Positions 32,740 through 42,863 of a stretch of DNA of 62,691 bases are shown here, piece by piece (position 1 is the first letter of the stretch; every line of letters begins with the position of its first letter). The stretch lies in assembly GCA_943704525.1 (NCBI GenBank), contig CALSCQ010000925.1, positions 1 to 62,691 of the forward strand, read 5' to 3'. The notes below the pieces were generated by a model. The model ran no database searches. It was not told where the DNA came from and worked only from the letters and a program-made list of their open reading frames with translations. Made by a program: the position numbers and the translations under genes. This stretch comes from Pigoraptor vietnamica (taxonomy: Eukaryota > Opisthokonta > Filasterea).

Positions 32740-35563
32740 TTAGGAGAAGAACGCCTCCGGGTGATTCGTGATGCGCCGCTGCGGCATTGGGAGCACCTCG
32801 ACGGCCATGCTCGGAAAATACCCGCGTTCGCCCGTCGAGTCGTTCTGTCCGTACCACTGGCTGCCTTCCTGTCGCATTACAAAGATGGTGTCGCCGACCT
32901 GCGTGGAAGACGAAGACAATCAGACCGGAGTCGATGAATACATAACACACGACGCGCGGCACAGCAACAAGCACGGTGCAAACAACGCACCGAGCAAGCG
33001 AGCGCGTCCTTCTGATCCGGGCCGGGAGCAAGGTTGATCGTGGCGCGGACACGCGCGAGCACAGGGGAGCCGTCCGGCATCATGGCCAAAATGGGAGACT
33101 GCATGCACAGAATAAACAAGACGGATCAGCTTTTAAATCACTGAAGTGTGTCCGTCCGCCGGCTCGACTTGCAGAATAAAGTGAAAGTGAGCTAGTCTAG
33201 ACCAACAACACGGAGAGTTGAAGAAGCCGAGGCAATCGCAACAAAAACCCACAGCGGGCGGGGGCGCGTCGCCCGCCGCGTCCATCGGGAGTGCGGGTAT
33301 TGGCCGCTGCATAAGTCGCGTCAAATTTTAGCCACGATCAGTTTCCCATTGGTGCCAGAAGTCTTCGCAGCAATACGGAAGCAACCCGCGCATGTACACA
33401 CACACACCTTCACAGACACACAGACACACACAGACACACAGATACACACACACACACACACACATACATACGCACACACACACACGCACAGACGCACACA
33501 CACACGCGCACAGACGCACACGCACGCACACCACACACACACGCACGCACGCACACACACACACCTTCGCGGCATTTGGAATATCAATCTTCTGCAGCGA
33601 CACGATAGAGTGTGACCGCTGAAGCACGTTGCCACCTCCAGACGACGAGTCTGCCGCTGCCCTCAGGGCCGCAACGGCCGCGGGGCTTGGCGCCGCACCC
33701 ATGCCAGGCACAATCGACGCCGACCGTTCGAGGCGGCCGCTGACGGGCGAAGAAGGAGGGGACGCCGTCGACTGCGACATTGAGCGCTCGGGGCGTGTCG
33801 AGGGGCGCGTGCTTGTGGGCACAGGCGGCGCCGCAAATGGCTGCAAACAGACGTTGTTCGTGTGTGAGAGTGTGTGACTTTTGCCGACTGAACATCGATG
33901 CAAATGTTACGATCGCAAAAAAACACAGACGAACTGCAACCCAGCGCTTACCAAAATCTTCACGTAGTTCGCCGGGACCATCCCCTTCTTCCCCTTCTCG
34001 TTCTGAGCGCGCCACCAAGCGTCGTCGTACTGCGCGTGTGCGGCACAAAAGCATGAGCCAAAGCCCCTTTCAGAGGACGGGGATCGCACAATCTCGATGC
34101 CGAGCCACCGCTCCAGCGAAAAAAATGCGTGCATCCGTCGCGATCATCGCCACCATCACGCAGTCGCACAGCAGAAAAAGAAAAAAACGGAGAAAAGCTG
34201 CGCACGGTTCACATCGAGCCATGACATGCAGGGGTATTGCGTACCTTTTCCATGAGCGAGAGCGTGTCGCCCTTCTTGAACGAGAGGTCGTCGGGGTCGT
34301 TGGAAGTGTAGTCGTACAGCGCTTGGAGTGTCGCGATGACGCCCTGCAACGTCGATGTCCATAAGCACACATCGCCAAACTCGCGAGGGCACGAACACGC
34401 GACCATGGATAGGACAAGAGACAAGACAGAACGCACTAGGCGCACACTCACATAGTCGATCGGGTACAGCAGTGTTGTGTGGTCAAGGCGGTTGCGCTTG
34501 TAGTGCTCGATGATTGTGGGGACGTCCGGGAAGCGCAGCTTGCCGACCTCGTACGACCCCTTCATGTCCTTGATAATGTAGTGGCTGAACTTGTTGTTCT
34601 CGCTGAAGAGACGACACCGCACAGTTAGAGCGTGTTGGAGAGGTGACGAGGCAAGACGCGGGATCAATTATTCATAGAGACGTGTGTCCATCGACTCTGC
34701 CAAGAGGCAGGAGGAGAGAGAGAGAGAGAAGGCAGAGTCGCAGCATAGATAGACGTGACAGTTGTCCGCGGCACACACGGAACTGTGGCGAAACTCACAC
34801 GACGGAGAGCACAAAGTCCCCTGGACTCGACGTGCTGTCGCGCACGAGGAAGGCGCCCATGGGTTTGCCCGCAAAGAGATCTTCCGTCTCACCGCGACCA
34901 AGCTTTCCATGGTACCACCTGACGTACGCAGGAAGGCGATCATTAGCCAAGAGATGCACGCAGGGGCGAGGGGCGGGTATTGTTGGCGGGTATTGTTTGG
35001 GGGTGGTGCAGACTTTTCTTAGTATGACACTATCACGGATGCAGCATAAGTACAGTTCGTGTTCTCCAACAATTATAGACAAGAGATGCCACCAACGAAT
35101 AATGATCGCAAGTGCACGCAGACTGCAGTCGCGGGAGTAAAATTGATGCCACTCACTTGTACGGCGTCTTCATGTCGACAGTCTTGGGCTGTTCTGGTTC
35201 CGCCGCTGGCTTCGCAGTCGTGTTCGCCTTCACGGCGGACGACATGCTGCGCTCGAGGCCTGTCGGCACGACCATGCCGAGTCAGAGAGACGCCCACAGC
35301 ACGACAAGGTACATCACACAGAAAAAACCGAGCGGGTGTGACGAACCCGTTGGTGGGATGCCCTCACCATGCGACGTATCGAACACACACGAGAAAAGCA
35401 GATGTGTGGGCATTGGACTCCAAAGTGAGTCTCTGTCCACCAAAGGAGGCACAACCAAGACGAATTCCCGCACGCAGAAACCCCCCGCAATTATCTAATC
35501 AGCAAAGCCAACAACAGCAAGCGGACGCTCACCATCGAGGAGGTCGTCAATGTCCTTGTCCAT
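32740..35563 (-). CDS. SH2-SH3-SH3 adaptor protein (CRK-like layout)
   Basis: A cytoplasmic adaptor that should bind phosphotyrosine and proline-rich partners. The ATG at 35561-35563 reads [11 protein letters not shown]. The next exon ([17 protein letters not shown]) leads to SH2: [17 protein letters not shown], then [20 protein letters not shown] with the FLVRDS phosphate loop, then [18 protein letters not shown] and [20 protein letters not shown]3-1 follows over two exons: [19 protein letters not shown] and [20 protein letters not shown] Ser/Pro-rich linker ([18 protein letters not shown]) precedes an intron with CA repeats. SH3-2 is [12 protein letters not shown] then [20 protein letters not shown] and [11 protein letters not shown]; the stop is at 32740. 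The linker exons near 33130-33360 are unresolved. Divergent from the DDX60-like gene. Confidence 0.87.
33391..33565. repeat. degenerate CA/CG-rich microsatellite in SH2-adaptor intron
   Basis: A 175-bp tract of CA units mixed with CG and GA steps. It lies in the intron between the linker exon ending [12 protein letters not shown] and the second SH3. Confidence 0.93.
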
Positions 35564-36623
35564 TCTCTAAGAGGCTGCTCGTGGCACAGCGGGCCACAAA
35601 GACAGCGAAAACTGTGCTCCGTCGGTCGCAAGCACTGAGCGTTAAGCGACACGTTGGGCGCTGTCGAACCTAAAATGCCGGCTTCCGCGGCGTGGGGCGC
35701 GCGAGCGGACTTTCGCCCCCCGCAGATTCGCAAGCAGGTCCTCGCCTGCAGGGCGCTCTAACGGCGCTTCGCCCACACGCGTTGCACAACCGTCGCGAAT
35801 GAGAGAGCGCGGTATGTGATTCCCGCCAAAGCGATTGTGTGTTGCGCAGTCGGCGCAAAAAAGCCCACAAACGCGCACACACACAGCTCTTGCTTCTACG
35901 AAAGCGCGCACGTCTTCCGTCAAAGCGCGTGTTGAACCTCCTTTAAATCCCCGTGTGCGCGGACGGCGATGGTTCGTGCTCACGTTCTTCCGTCCACTGG
36001 CCAGGCAGCGTGCACTCTCAGCCCACCTGGGCGAACCCTCCACGGGGCGACAAATTGAAACAGGGGCCGAAAAATTGGATGTTTTTAGAAAGATTTAATT
36101 GGAGTCTGTTGCCGGACACTCTCGCCTTCCATGGTAAACATAGGCACGTGACTTGTGTAACAGAGGTAACATGGTTACCTTCGCCGTCCAACTTCGGCGA
36201 ACCGGCGTGGGCGGCGGGCTAACCGACCGACCACTGGCCTTTGCACACGCTCACACGCACGATCGGCCCACATACACGGCACACACACGGCCCACACGCA
36301 CGGACACACACGCACACACATGCGCTCGGCGCAACACTCACACGCATGCACACGTCATGGTGACGGGTAGCGGACTGCACACTGTGACCCACGTGGCTAT
36401 ATGTCCAACTCGCGTCCACTGACACGACCACACACAGACGTCGTTGCATCACGGGACTTTGTCGGTACTGTGCGAGGTGCTCTGCTCGCCATTGAGACGA
36501 TCCCCTTAAATAGGGGCAAGGGAGGGCCGCCCTTGGATTCCACCGAAAACTGACCCACAGCGACTTGATCTCATTAACAAAAGGAAAAAAAAAAAAAAGA
36601 AAGAAATAAGAGAAGAAACGAGA
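35564..36623. promoter_or_regulatory. divergent intergenic region SH2 adaptor/DDX60-like
   Basis: About 1 kb between opposite start codons. It contains a CA-rich patch (36240-36350) and an A-rich run at about 36581-36599 just upstream of the DDX60 start. No other gene is recognised. Confidence 0.5.
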
Positions 36624-39600
36624 ATGACGCTTCCAACCACAAGCGACACCGAGCATGGCACGTCGCCGCCGTCGGCAACCCCTGAGGGCGATCTCCCCGC
36701 CCCTCCCCCCACCGCCAGTAATGGAGCCATCGACGAGGGCGTCGCGTTCGAAGGCGACGACATCGCGCGCGAGATCCTCAACCACGGCAACGAAGAGTGC
36801 ATGCCTGCGCTGCCGGGCCCCGATGCGTTCCCTTGGGAGCGGTTTGAGGGCCTCCTCGCGCACCGCACCCTCCTTCCCCGCCACGCGTCGCTCACCGCCC
36901 AGGCCGGGCGTGACATGATTGTTATCGACGGCGACTGTCTCGTCGCGGCCGCGCTGCGCCGGCGCGAGTTTGAGCGGAGGGACGGTCTCCGGGGCGCGTG
37001 GACTGCGATCGAGGAGCTGCAGACCCTCGCCGTTGTGCACGACATCGAGCGGCTGCTCGCGGGCCTTGCGGCGAACGGTCAGCAGCACCGCGTGTGCATC
37101 GTGGAAGGTGTGCGCGCACACTGGCTCCCGGCCTTTCGCGCCGTGCGAGACGTTGCGCTCGGCCACCTCTGCAGCATTAGCGACTTGGTTTCGGTGGACC
37201 ACGTTCGCGTGCTGCAGTTTGTCAAGGGAGAAGGGGCGACGGCGACGGCGACTTCAAAAGGCCCTGCCTCCCACACCTTCGACACGTACGAGGCTTACCT
37301 CGGCTTCCAGCGCGCGAGCTTTGCTCTCATCGATTTCCTCTGGGAAGGCGACGATTTTGAGGGAGCGCCGTTCGGCGACGGCCTGAAGGCGCACGCCACC
37401 GCCGTCGCCGCGAGCTGCCTGTGCGCGAACATCCCCGTTGTGGACATTGTCGGTGGCGACGGCGGGCTCTTGTTCCTCGCACACGGAGACTGCACAAGCT
37501 ATCTCGTGCGGGCACCCTACCTTCCCGACGTTCGCGAAGAATGCCGCAAGGTGCGCGACGGCGCGATCGAGTACATCGCCCAACTCGAAGCCCTGCCCTT
37601 CCCGCGGTGGGTGCCGACGACGACCGTCTCGAGCGATTCACTTGCGACCGAGTACGCGCTCTCTGTCTCAGCGACCGTCCACGCGCTCTCCGGACACGCG
37701 ACGGGCGCTAGTGCTGCGGATGTGGCGACCGTCGCCGTCTTGCACATGCTCTCCCTCGCCGCAAGCACCGCCCTCCCTCTGACGGCGCGCGCGCAGTCAC
37801 GTGGCACTGGCGGGGACGCGCTTCGCAGCGAGGCGCTCGTGGCGTACGCCGGCGCGCTGGGAATGGCGCTGGAAGAGTTAGCGCCTCGCCGCTCCGTCGC
37901 CGATATTCTGGATGGGCGACTCATCTCCGCCATTGCCAAGCGCGTCCACGCGGCCACCGGCGCACCCCCAACCCTCTCTGTTGAAACGGGCCCTCTCGAG
38001 GCTACCGTTGCCCGCGCTCTTTTGGGCGCCGAGAGTGCGCAGGTGGCGTGCGTGCAGTCCGTTGTGCGCTCGATTGAGGCGGTCACACGCGCCTTGCTGT
38101 CTGGCGGTCCGTCGGCTGTGGACGTCTGGAAGGGGACGGTGGCCCGCGTCCTGACCGCCGCCTCGCACGTGAGTGCGGCGACCTTGCAGGATGACGACGC
38201 GTCGAGCAGCGAATTTACCAACGACGCGGACCTCCTCACCGGCAACGAATGGGCCGTATTTCGCCGCGCGTTTGGCGGAGCCGCTGGCGAAGCGGTGCCC
38301 ACGCCCGTGCGCCCTGCCGAGCCGACGTTCGATGCCGAGTATCACTACCACACGGGCGAGTTGCTGGACCTTCCCGACGCGCTTGATAAGGACGCGTCTC
38401 AGTGCCTCTTCGGGGATCCGCGCGGTCCCCCGCCAAAGTGGGTGACGGACAGGGGTGCGCAGCGGGCGGCCACGGCGCATCGCGACAGGACCGAAAGCCT
38501 CGCGGGCAGCGCCGGCGGAAATCCCGTCACGATAACCGTGCGGTCGAAGACGGACCCGGCCCCGCAAGCGCCGATCGTGGAACAGCTGGAGCTCCGACTC
38601 AAGCAAGCGCGCGAAGCAGTGGAGGAGGTCGAGAACGATCCGGAGCGTGCGCTGCAGCAATGCGGACACCACGGGCCCGTCCGCCTGAAGCGGCTTCTCG
38701 CCCCGTTCTCTCAGGAGTGGGAGAAGGTGCAGCTCAAGAGCGCGAAGGCGTCGAAGCAGAAGGGCGACGCTAAAGTCAAGCAGATCGCGGCGCTGCGGGA
38801 CGAGTGGAGGGTCGTTCGCATGCGGGGCTTCCTTGCCATCGCCGAAATTCACGCGCTGCGCCTCAAGCGAGCCCTGGAGAGCACGACCATCCACGCTGCC
38901 GCCGATGCGCTCGACTGCGGCTGGCGCCTGCTTGCCCAGCTGCGCCGCGTGGCCGAAATGGAACCCACTCTACGCGATATGGTCGGCGACGACGGAAAGA
39001 AGGCTTCGAAGCTCCAGCGTCGGCTCTTGAAGGCGCTCATCGAGCCCCTGCGCACCGCCGCCGCCGCGCTCTCATCGTTCACGACGTTTACAAGCGCTGT
39101 CGACGGCGAGATCAAGCGCCTTCTGGGCGGCCTCAAGGTCGAAGAGAAGGGCAAAGAGGTGAAATCGAAGAGCAAGGCAACGGCGCTCGCGTGTCTGGAC
39201 GACGAGGACATGGAGGAGGCCGAGTTCCAGCTGCGCCACATGCCGGACAGGCTGCTGCGGCCCCAGGGCGTGCGCGACAGTCGCACCGCGCACGCACGCA
39301 CGCCCTTTAAGCCCGACGAGTGGCAAGTGCGCCTTTTGAATGCCGTCGACGCCAACCGCTCGTGCCTGGCGATCGCGCCCACGAGTTCCGGCAAGACGTT
39401 CATCTGCTACTATGCGATGGAGAAGGTTCTGCGCGAGGACAACGACGGCGTTGTCGTGTACGTCGCGCCGACGAAGCAGCTCGTGTCGCAGGTCGACAAT
39501 GCGATCTGCGAGCGCTTTTCCAAGGCGTACGGCGGGAAGGACGCCGCGACGGCGATGGTCGGCGTCTTCACGCGCGACTTTCGGCGCAACGAGCGGACGT

Positions 39601-42600
39601 GCCAGATACTCGTGACGGTGCCCGCGTGCGCCGAGATTATGTTCCTAAGCGACGGGTCGGAAGCCAAGGGTCGTCGTGGCGAGTGGCCCCGCCGCGTGCG
39701 CTATCTCATCGTCGACGAGGTGCACAACATCGGAGAGGGGGACGGTGCGCTGTGGGAACGGCTGCTGCTGCTCGCCGACTGCCCTGTCATCGCTCTCTCC
39801 GCAACGATTGGTAACCCGTCGACATTCCACGCGTGGCTCGAGCACGCTCAGCGGAGCAAGAAGGCTGCTGTGGCCATGAGCGCGGGCGCGTCCGCACCAT
39901 CGTCGTCGTCGAGGGCGCCGTCGTCACAAGCGCTGTTTGCGCGTTGGAACGACACGGACGATGAGGAAGAGGAGAGGTGGATGCGCGTCGTGAAGAGCGA
40001 GGCAAAGGCACCGGCTGTGCCGGAACGTGAGCTCAAGGGTGGAACGGCGCGCCGCGGAAATTCGGGATCGCAGGAGAGCGCATCGTCGCTTGTCGAGATG
40101 ATCGAGCACGACGAGCGCTTCAACGACCTCTTGTTCTCTGTGTGGGATGCGACGAACAACGAGACGCTCCCCTTCAACCCCCTCTGCGCACTGTCCGCGC
40201 GTTCGCTCGCGTCCATGGGCCACATCCCCAAGGGACTCCCGCGTCTCACCCCGGAGGCCGCACTTCAGTTGCACCACGCCCTGTCGCGTGCCGTGAGCTC
40301 CGCCGTAAAGCGACAGGGCGACAAGGTCGACGACGCCGTGGCCAAGGCGCGCAACATGCTCGTGGCACTGAAGCCGCAGACGCACTTTGCAAGCGTTGGG
40401 GCCGACCCCATCTCAATGCGCGAGGCGCAGGAATATGCGTCGCAAATTCTCGGCGTGCTGCTGGACCTCGCCAAATCGGCGTTTGACATCGCGGACGACG
40501 CCCTTCGGCGCATTCTGGCGCCCGTCGAGGCCGCGCTGAGCGCAACGCGCGCCGAGTGGGGCTTTCTGGACGTCGCCGTCGCGCTCCGCCAGGCCGTGCC
40601 CAAGGCCATTCACGTGCTGGGAACACAGAAGAAGCTGCCGGCGATTGTCTTCCACCTCAGCCAGTCGGGCTGCATGGACCTCGCGCTGGCCGTGCGCGAT
40701 CATCTGCACGCAGAGCAGCTTCGCTTGAACGAGGCGCACGTGAGGGAGGAAATGGCCAAGGTGCGCTCCCTCCGAGAGCTGGCGTCATCGCGGCGCGAGG
40801 AAGCTGCAAAGACGACCAGGCCCGAGGAGCGCGCGCGTCTTTACGCGATGGCGGGCGAGATTGACAGCGAGGCGAACATGCTCTTCCGTCGTCGCTTCCT
40901 GCGCAAGGAGGCGACACTGTTCGCGTACGACTCGACGTTCGAAGCGCCGACGACCGAAGAGATCGCCGAGCTCATGAAGGACTCTGCGTGGGAGAGTGAC
41001 GAGGCCATCTTCAACGACCCCCTCATGGACGCGCTGAGGCGTGGGGTCGCATGCCATCACGCCGCGATGGGGACGCGATACAGGCTCGCGGTGGAGATGC
41101 TCTTCCGTCGGCGCAAGTTGCGCGTGGTGTTTGCGACGGGAACGCTCGCGCAAGGCATCCACATGCCTTGCCGCACCGTCGTCATTGCCGGCGACAGTCC
41201 CTTTCTGCACTCGCTGTCCTTTGCGCAGATGACCGGGCGCGCGGGGCGGCGGGGGCTCGACACGCGCGGCCACGTGCTTCTCCTCAATCTCTCACGGGAA
41301 AAAATCGCGCAGGTGATGGCATCGGACTTTCCCGCGATCGTCGGAAACCGAATTTTGACGGTTGCGACCGTGCTGAGGCTCGTCACGCGCCACTTTCACG
41401 GCATCAAGGAGGAGCGTCTCGAAGCGACCGCCGGGGAGCTCCGGCGACTCGTCTACGGGTCCGTCGTCGCATCTCAGCACCCCTCGTCGTACCCTCCCAT
41501 CGCGCAGCGGTATGTCGCGTACGCGCTCGACAGTCTCCGGCGGCGCCAAATCCTCGACAGCGACACGCTCGCGCCGTTTCCAATCGCCGGCCTCGTGACC
41601 CACCTGCACTACCTTGAGCCCGGGTGCATTCTCTTTGCGGTGCTTCTGAACGACGAGTCCTTCCTCGCACTCATGGACGAACACGCGGGCGCTATTGCGC
41701 GCGGGGCGCGCGAAGCCAAGTTCGCCGGCGTTCGCCTTGCGTACGAGCACGTGCCCCGTGAGGCTATCGAGCTCGTCATGGGCGCCCTCTCGACCATCAT
41801 CGCCGTTGTCCCCCTTCGTCGCGCACAGCTGGCTGCGCTCGCACGCCGGCCACCGGGGACGTTCCTGTCGCATGTTGCGCTCCGACCGGACGAGGATCTC
41901 CCGCCGGCGTTTTGTGCCGCCGCGCGCGCGTACAACGCCGACACGCTCGGTCTTCTCATGCGCCACCTCCACTCGCACGTGACGCGCAACGCACGCGCGG
42001 ACACCGGCGACATTGCGGAAGCGCCCGACGGCGAGCTGTGGCGGCGCCTCCCTCTCTCTTGCGCTGCGTCTGGAGCGGCAGGGGTCGAAGCAGTGTCGAG
42101 TGACGGCGGCATTGTTGGCGCGCTTCGAAGCTCTTCGCGGCGCGTTGTGCTGCGCAGCCCCTACTGGGCCATGCGTGGGTTTGGGGACGCCTTTCACGGG
42201 GCGGAAGAGTTCGTTCTCACATCGCGGACGGACTTGCACGCGCCCCTTTTGCACGCGCCGGTGTTCACGACGGGCGCCGTCAACAGCTACGCACTGGACT
42301 TTCTCCGGCACGGCCAGAAGCAGGCGATCGACCGCGAGAACCTGATGGCCGACAACATTGCGTACGCCAACATTGACGATTTCCGCCTGGGCATGACAGC
42401 TGCCAGCTACGCGCTCTTCAAGGACGTCGACGCCGCCGTCAAGCACAGGGTGGAGGGCGCGCACGTCGACCCGAGCTCGCTGTGCGTTGTTGGGCGGGCG
42501 GACGAACTGCTCGGGGACGGAGTGGTGGATGCGAGGCTCCTGCGCCGTCTCAACATCGTCAGGACCCTCGTCGCTGCCACGCGGAAGTTTAGGGACCGCA

Positions 42601-42629
42601 CGGCGGAGGCGTATGGCCGCCGGTCGTAG
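36624..42629 (+). CDS. DDX60: DDX60-like Ski2-family DExH-box RNA helicase
   Basis: A 2,001-residue superfamily 2 RNA helicase in one exon; animal DDX60 acts in cytoplasmic antiviral RNA sensing and ribosome stall quality control. The ATG at 36624 follows an A-rich leader. The N-terminal 900 residues are family-specific (EMVIDGD-like start DMIVIDGDCLVAAALRRREF). The helicase core has Walker A APTSSGKT (K924), motif II DEVH (residues 1031-1034) and motif III SAT (1059-1061), with a charged insert around residues 1080-1160. In the second RecA domain, FATGTLAQGIHMPCRTVVIAG and QMTGRAGRRG (1535-1544) are typical of Ski2/DDX60. The remaining 450 residues form a winged-helix/C-terminal part. All catalytic motifs are intact. 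Its 5' end is duplicated at 18176-18279. Confidence 0.92.
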   Translation: MTLPTTSDTEHGTSPPSATPEGDLPAPPPTASNGAIDEGVAFEGDDIAREILNHGNEECMPALPGPDAFPWERFEGLLAHRTLLPRHASLTAQAGRDMIVIDGDCLVAAALRRREFERRDGLRGAWTAIEELQTLAVVHDIERLLAGLAANGQQHRVCIVEGVRAHWLPAFRAVRDVALGHLCSISDLVSVDHVRVLQFVKGEGATATATSKGPASHTFDTYEAYLGFQRASFALIDFLWEGDDFEGAPFGDGLKAHATAVAASCLCANIPVVDIVGGDGGLLFLAHGDCTSYLVRAPYLPDVREECRKVRDGAIEYIAQLEALPFPRWVPTTTVSSDSLATEYALSVSATVHALSGHATGASAADVATVAVLHMLSLAASTALPLTARAQSRGTGGDALRSEALVAYAGALGMALEELAPRRSVADILDGRLISAIAKRVHAATGAPPTLSVETGPLEATVARALLGAESAQVACVQSVVRSIEAVTRALLSGGPSAVDVWKGTVARVLTAASHVSAATLQDDDASSSEFTNDADLLTGNEWAVFRRAFGGAAGEAVPTPVRPAEPTFDAEYHYHTGELLDLPDALDKDASQCLFGDPRGPPPKWVTDRGAQRAATAHRDRTESLAGSAGGNPVTITVRSKTDPAPQAPIVEQLELRLKQAREAVEEVENDPERALQQCGHHGPVRLKRLLAPFSQEWEKVQLKSAKASKQKGDAKVKQIAALRDEWRVVRMRGFLAIAEIHALRLKRALESTTIHAAADALDCGWRLLAQLRRVAEMEPTLRDMVGDDGKKASKLQRRLLKALIEPLRTAAAALSSFTTFTSAVDGEIKRLLGGLKVEEKGKEVKSKSKATALACLDDEDMEEAEFQLRHMPDRLLRPQGVRDSRTAHARTPFKPDEWQVRLLNAVDANRSCLAIAPTSSGKTFICYYAMEKVLREDNDGVVVYVAPTKQLVSQVDNAICERFSKAYGGKDAATAMVGVFTRDFRRNERTCQILVTVPACAEIMFLSDGSEAKGRRGEWPRRVRYLIVDEVHNIGEGDGALWERLLLLADCPVIALSATIGNPSTFHAWLEHAQRSKKAAVAMSAGASAPSSSSRAPSSQALFARWNDTDDEEEERWMRVVKSEAKAPAVPERELKGGTARRGNSGSQESASSLVEMIEHDERFNDLLFSVWDATNNETLPFNPLCALSARSLASMGHIPKGLPRLTPEAALQLHHALSRAVSSAVKRQGDKVDDAVAKARNMLVALKPQTHFASVGADPISMREAQEYASQILGVLLDLAKSAFDIADDALRRILAPVEAALSATRAEWGFLDVAVALRQAVPKAIHVLGTQKKLPAIVFHLSQSGCMDLALAVRDHLHAEQLRLNEAHVREEMAKVRSLRELASSRREEAAKTTRPEERARLYAMAGEIDSEANMLFRRRFLRKEATLFAYDSTFEAPTTEEIAELMKDSAWESDEAIFNDPLMDALRRGVACHHAAMGTRYRLAVEMLFRRRKLRVVFATGTLAQGIHMPCRTVVIAGDSPFLHSLSFAQMTGRAGRRGLDTRGHVLLLNLSREKIAQVMASDFPAIVGNRILTVATVLRLVTRHFHGIKEERLEATAGELRRLVYGSVVASQHPSSYPPIAQRYVAYALDSLRRRQILDSDTLAPFPIAGLVTHLHYLEPGCILFAVLLNDESFLALMDEHAGAIARGAREAKFAGVRLAYEHVPREAIELVMGALSTIIAVVPLRRAQLAALARRPPGTFLSHVALRPDEDLPPAFCAAARAYNADTLGLLMRHLHSHVTRNARADTGDIAEAPDGELWRRLPLSCAASGAAGVEAVSSDGGIVGALRSSSRRVVLRSPYWAMRGFGDAFHGAEEFVLTSRTDLHAPLLHAPVFTTGAVNSYALDFLRHGQKQAIDRENLMADNIAYANIDDFRLGMTAASYALFKDVDAAVKHRVEGAHVDPSSLCVVGRADELLGDGVVDARLLRRLNIVRTLVAATRKFRDRTAEAYGRRS

Positions 42630-42863
42630 GAGACTCAAGTGCAGCGGACGCTGGCAGAAAAGAAATGACTGCGAGTGTGCAAGTGAATCACCACAGTAAA
42701 AAAGAATTTGTACGTCCTCAGTGGCCCATCCGAGTTGAGAGTGTGAAAATGCGACATGGGGAAAGTAGAGGGAAGACACACAGAGTCACTGCCCCCCACT
42801 CTACGCACAGGAGTGCCACAGAAAACCACCCACTGCCCTCTCATTACAGCATGTATTGAGGTG

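Noticed and set aside
41292-42779. Minus-strand ORF of 495 codons opposite the DDX60-like gene
   Set aside because: Antisense shadow; no domain and composition explained by the helicase codons.
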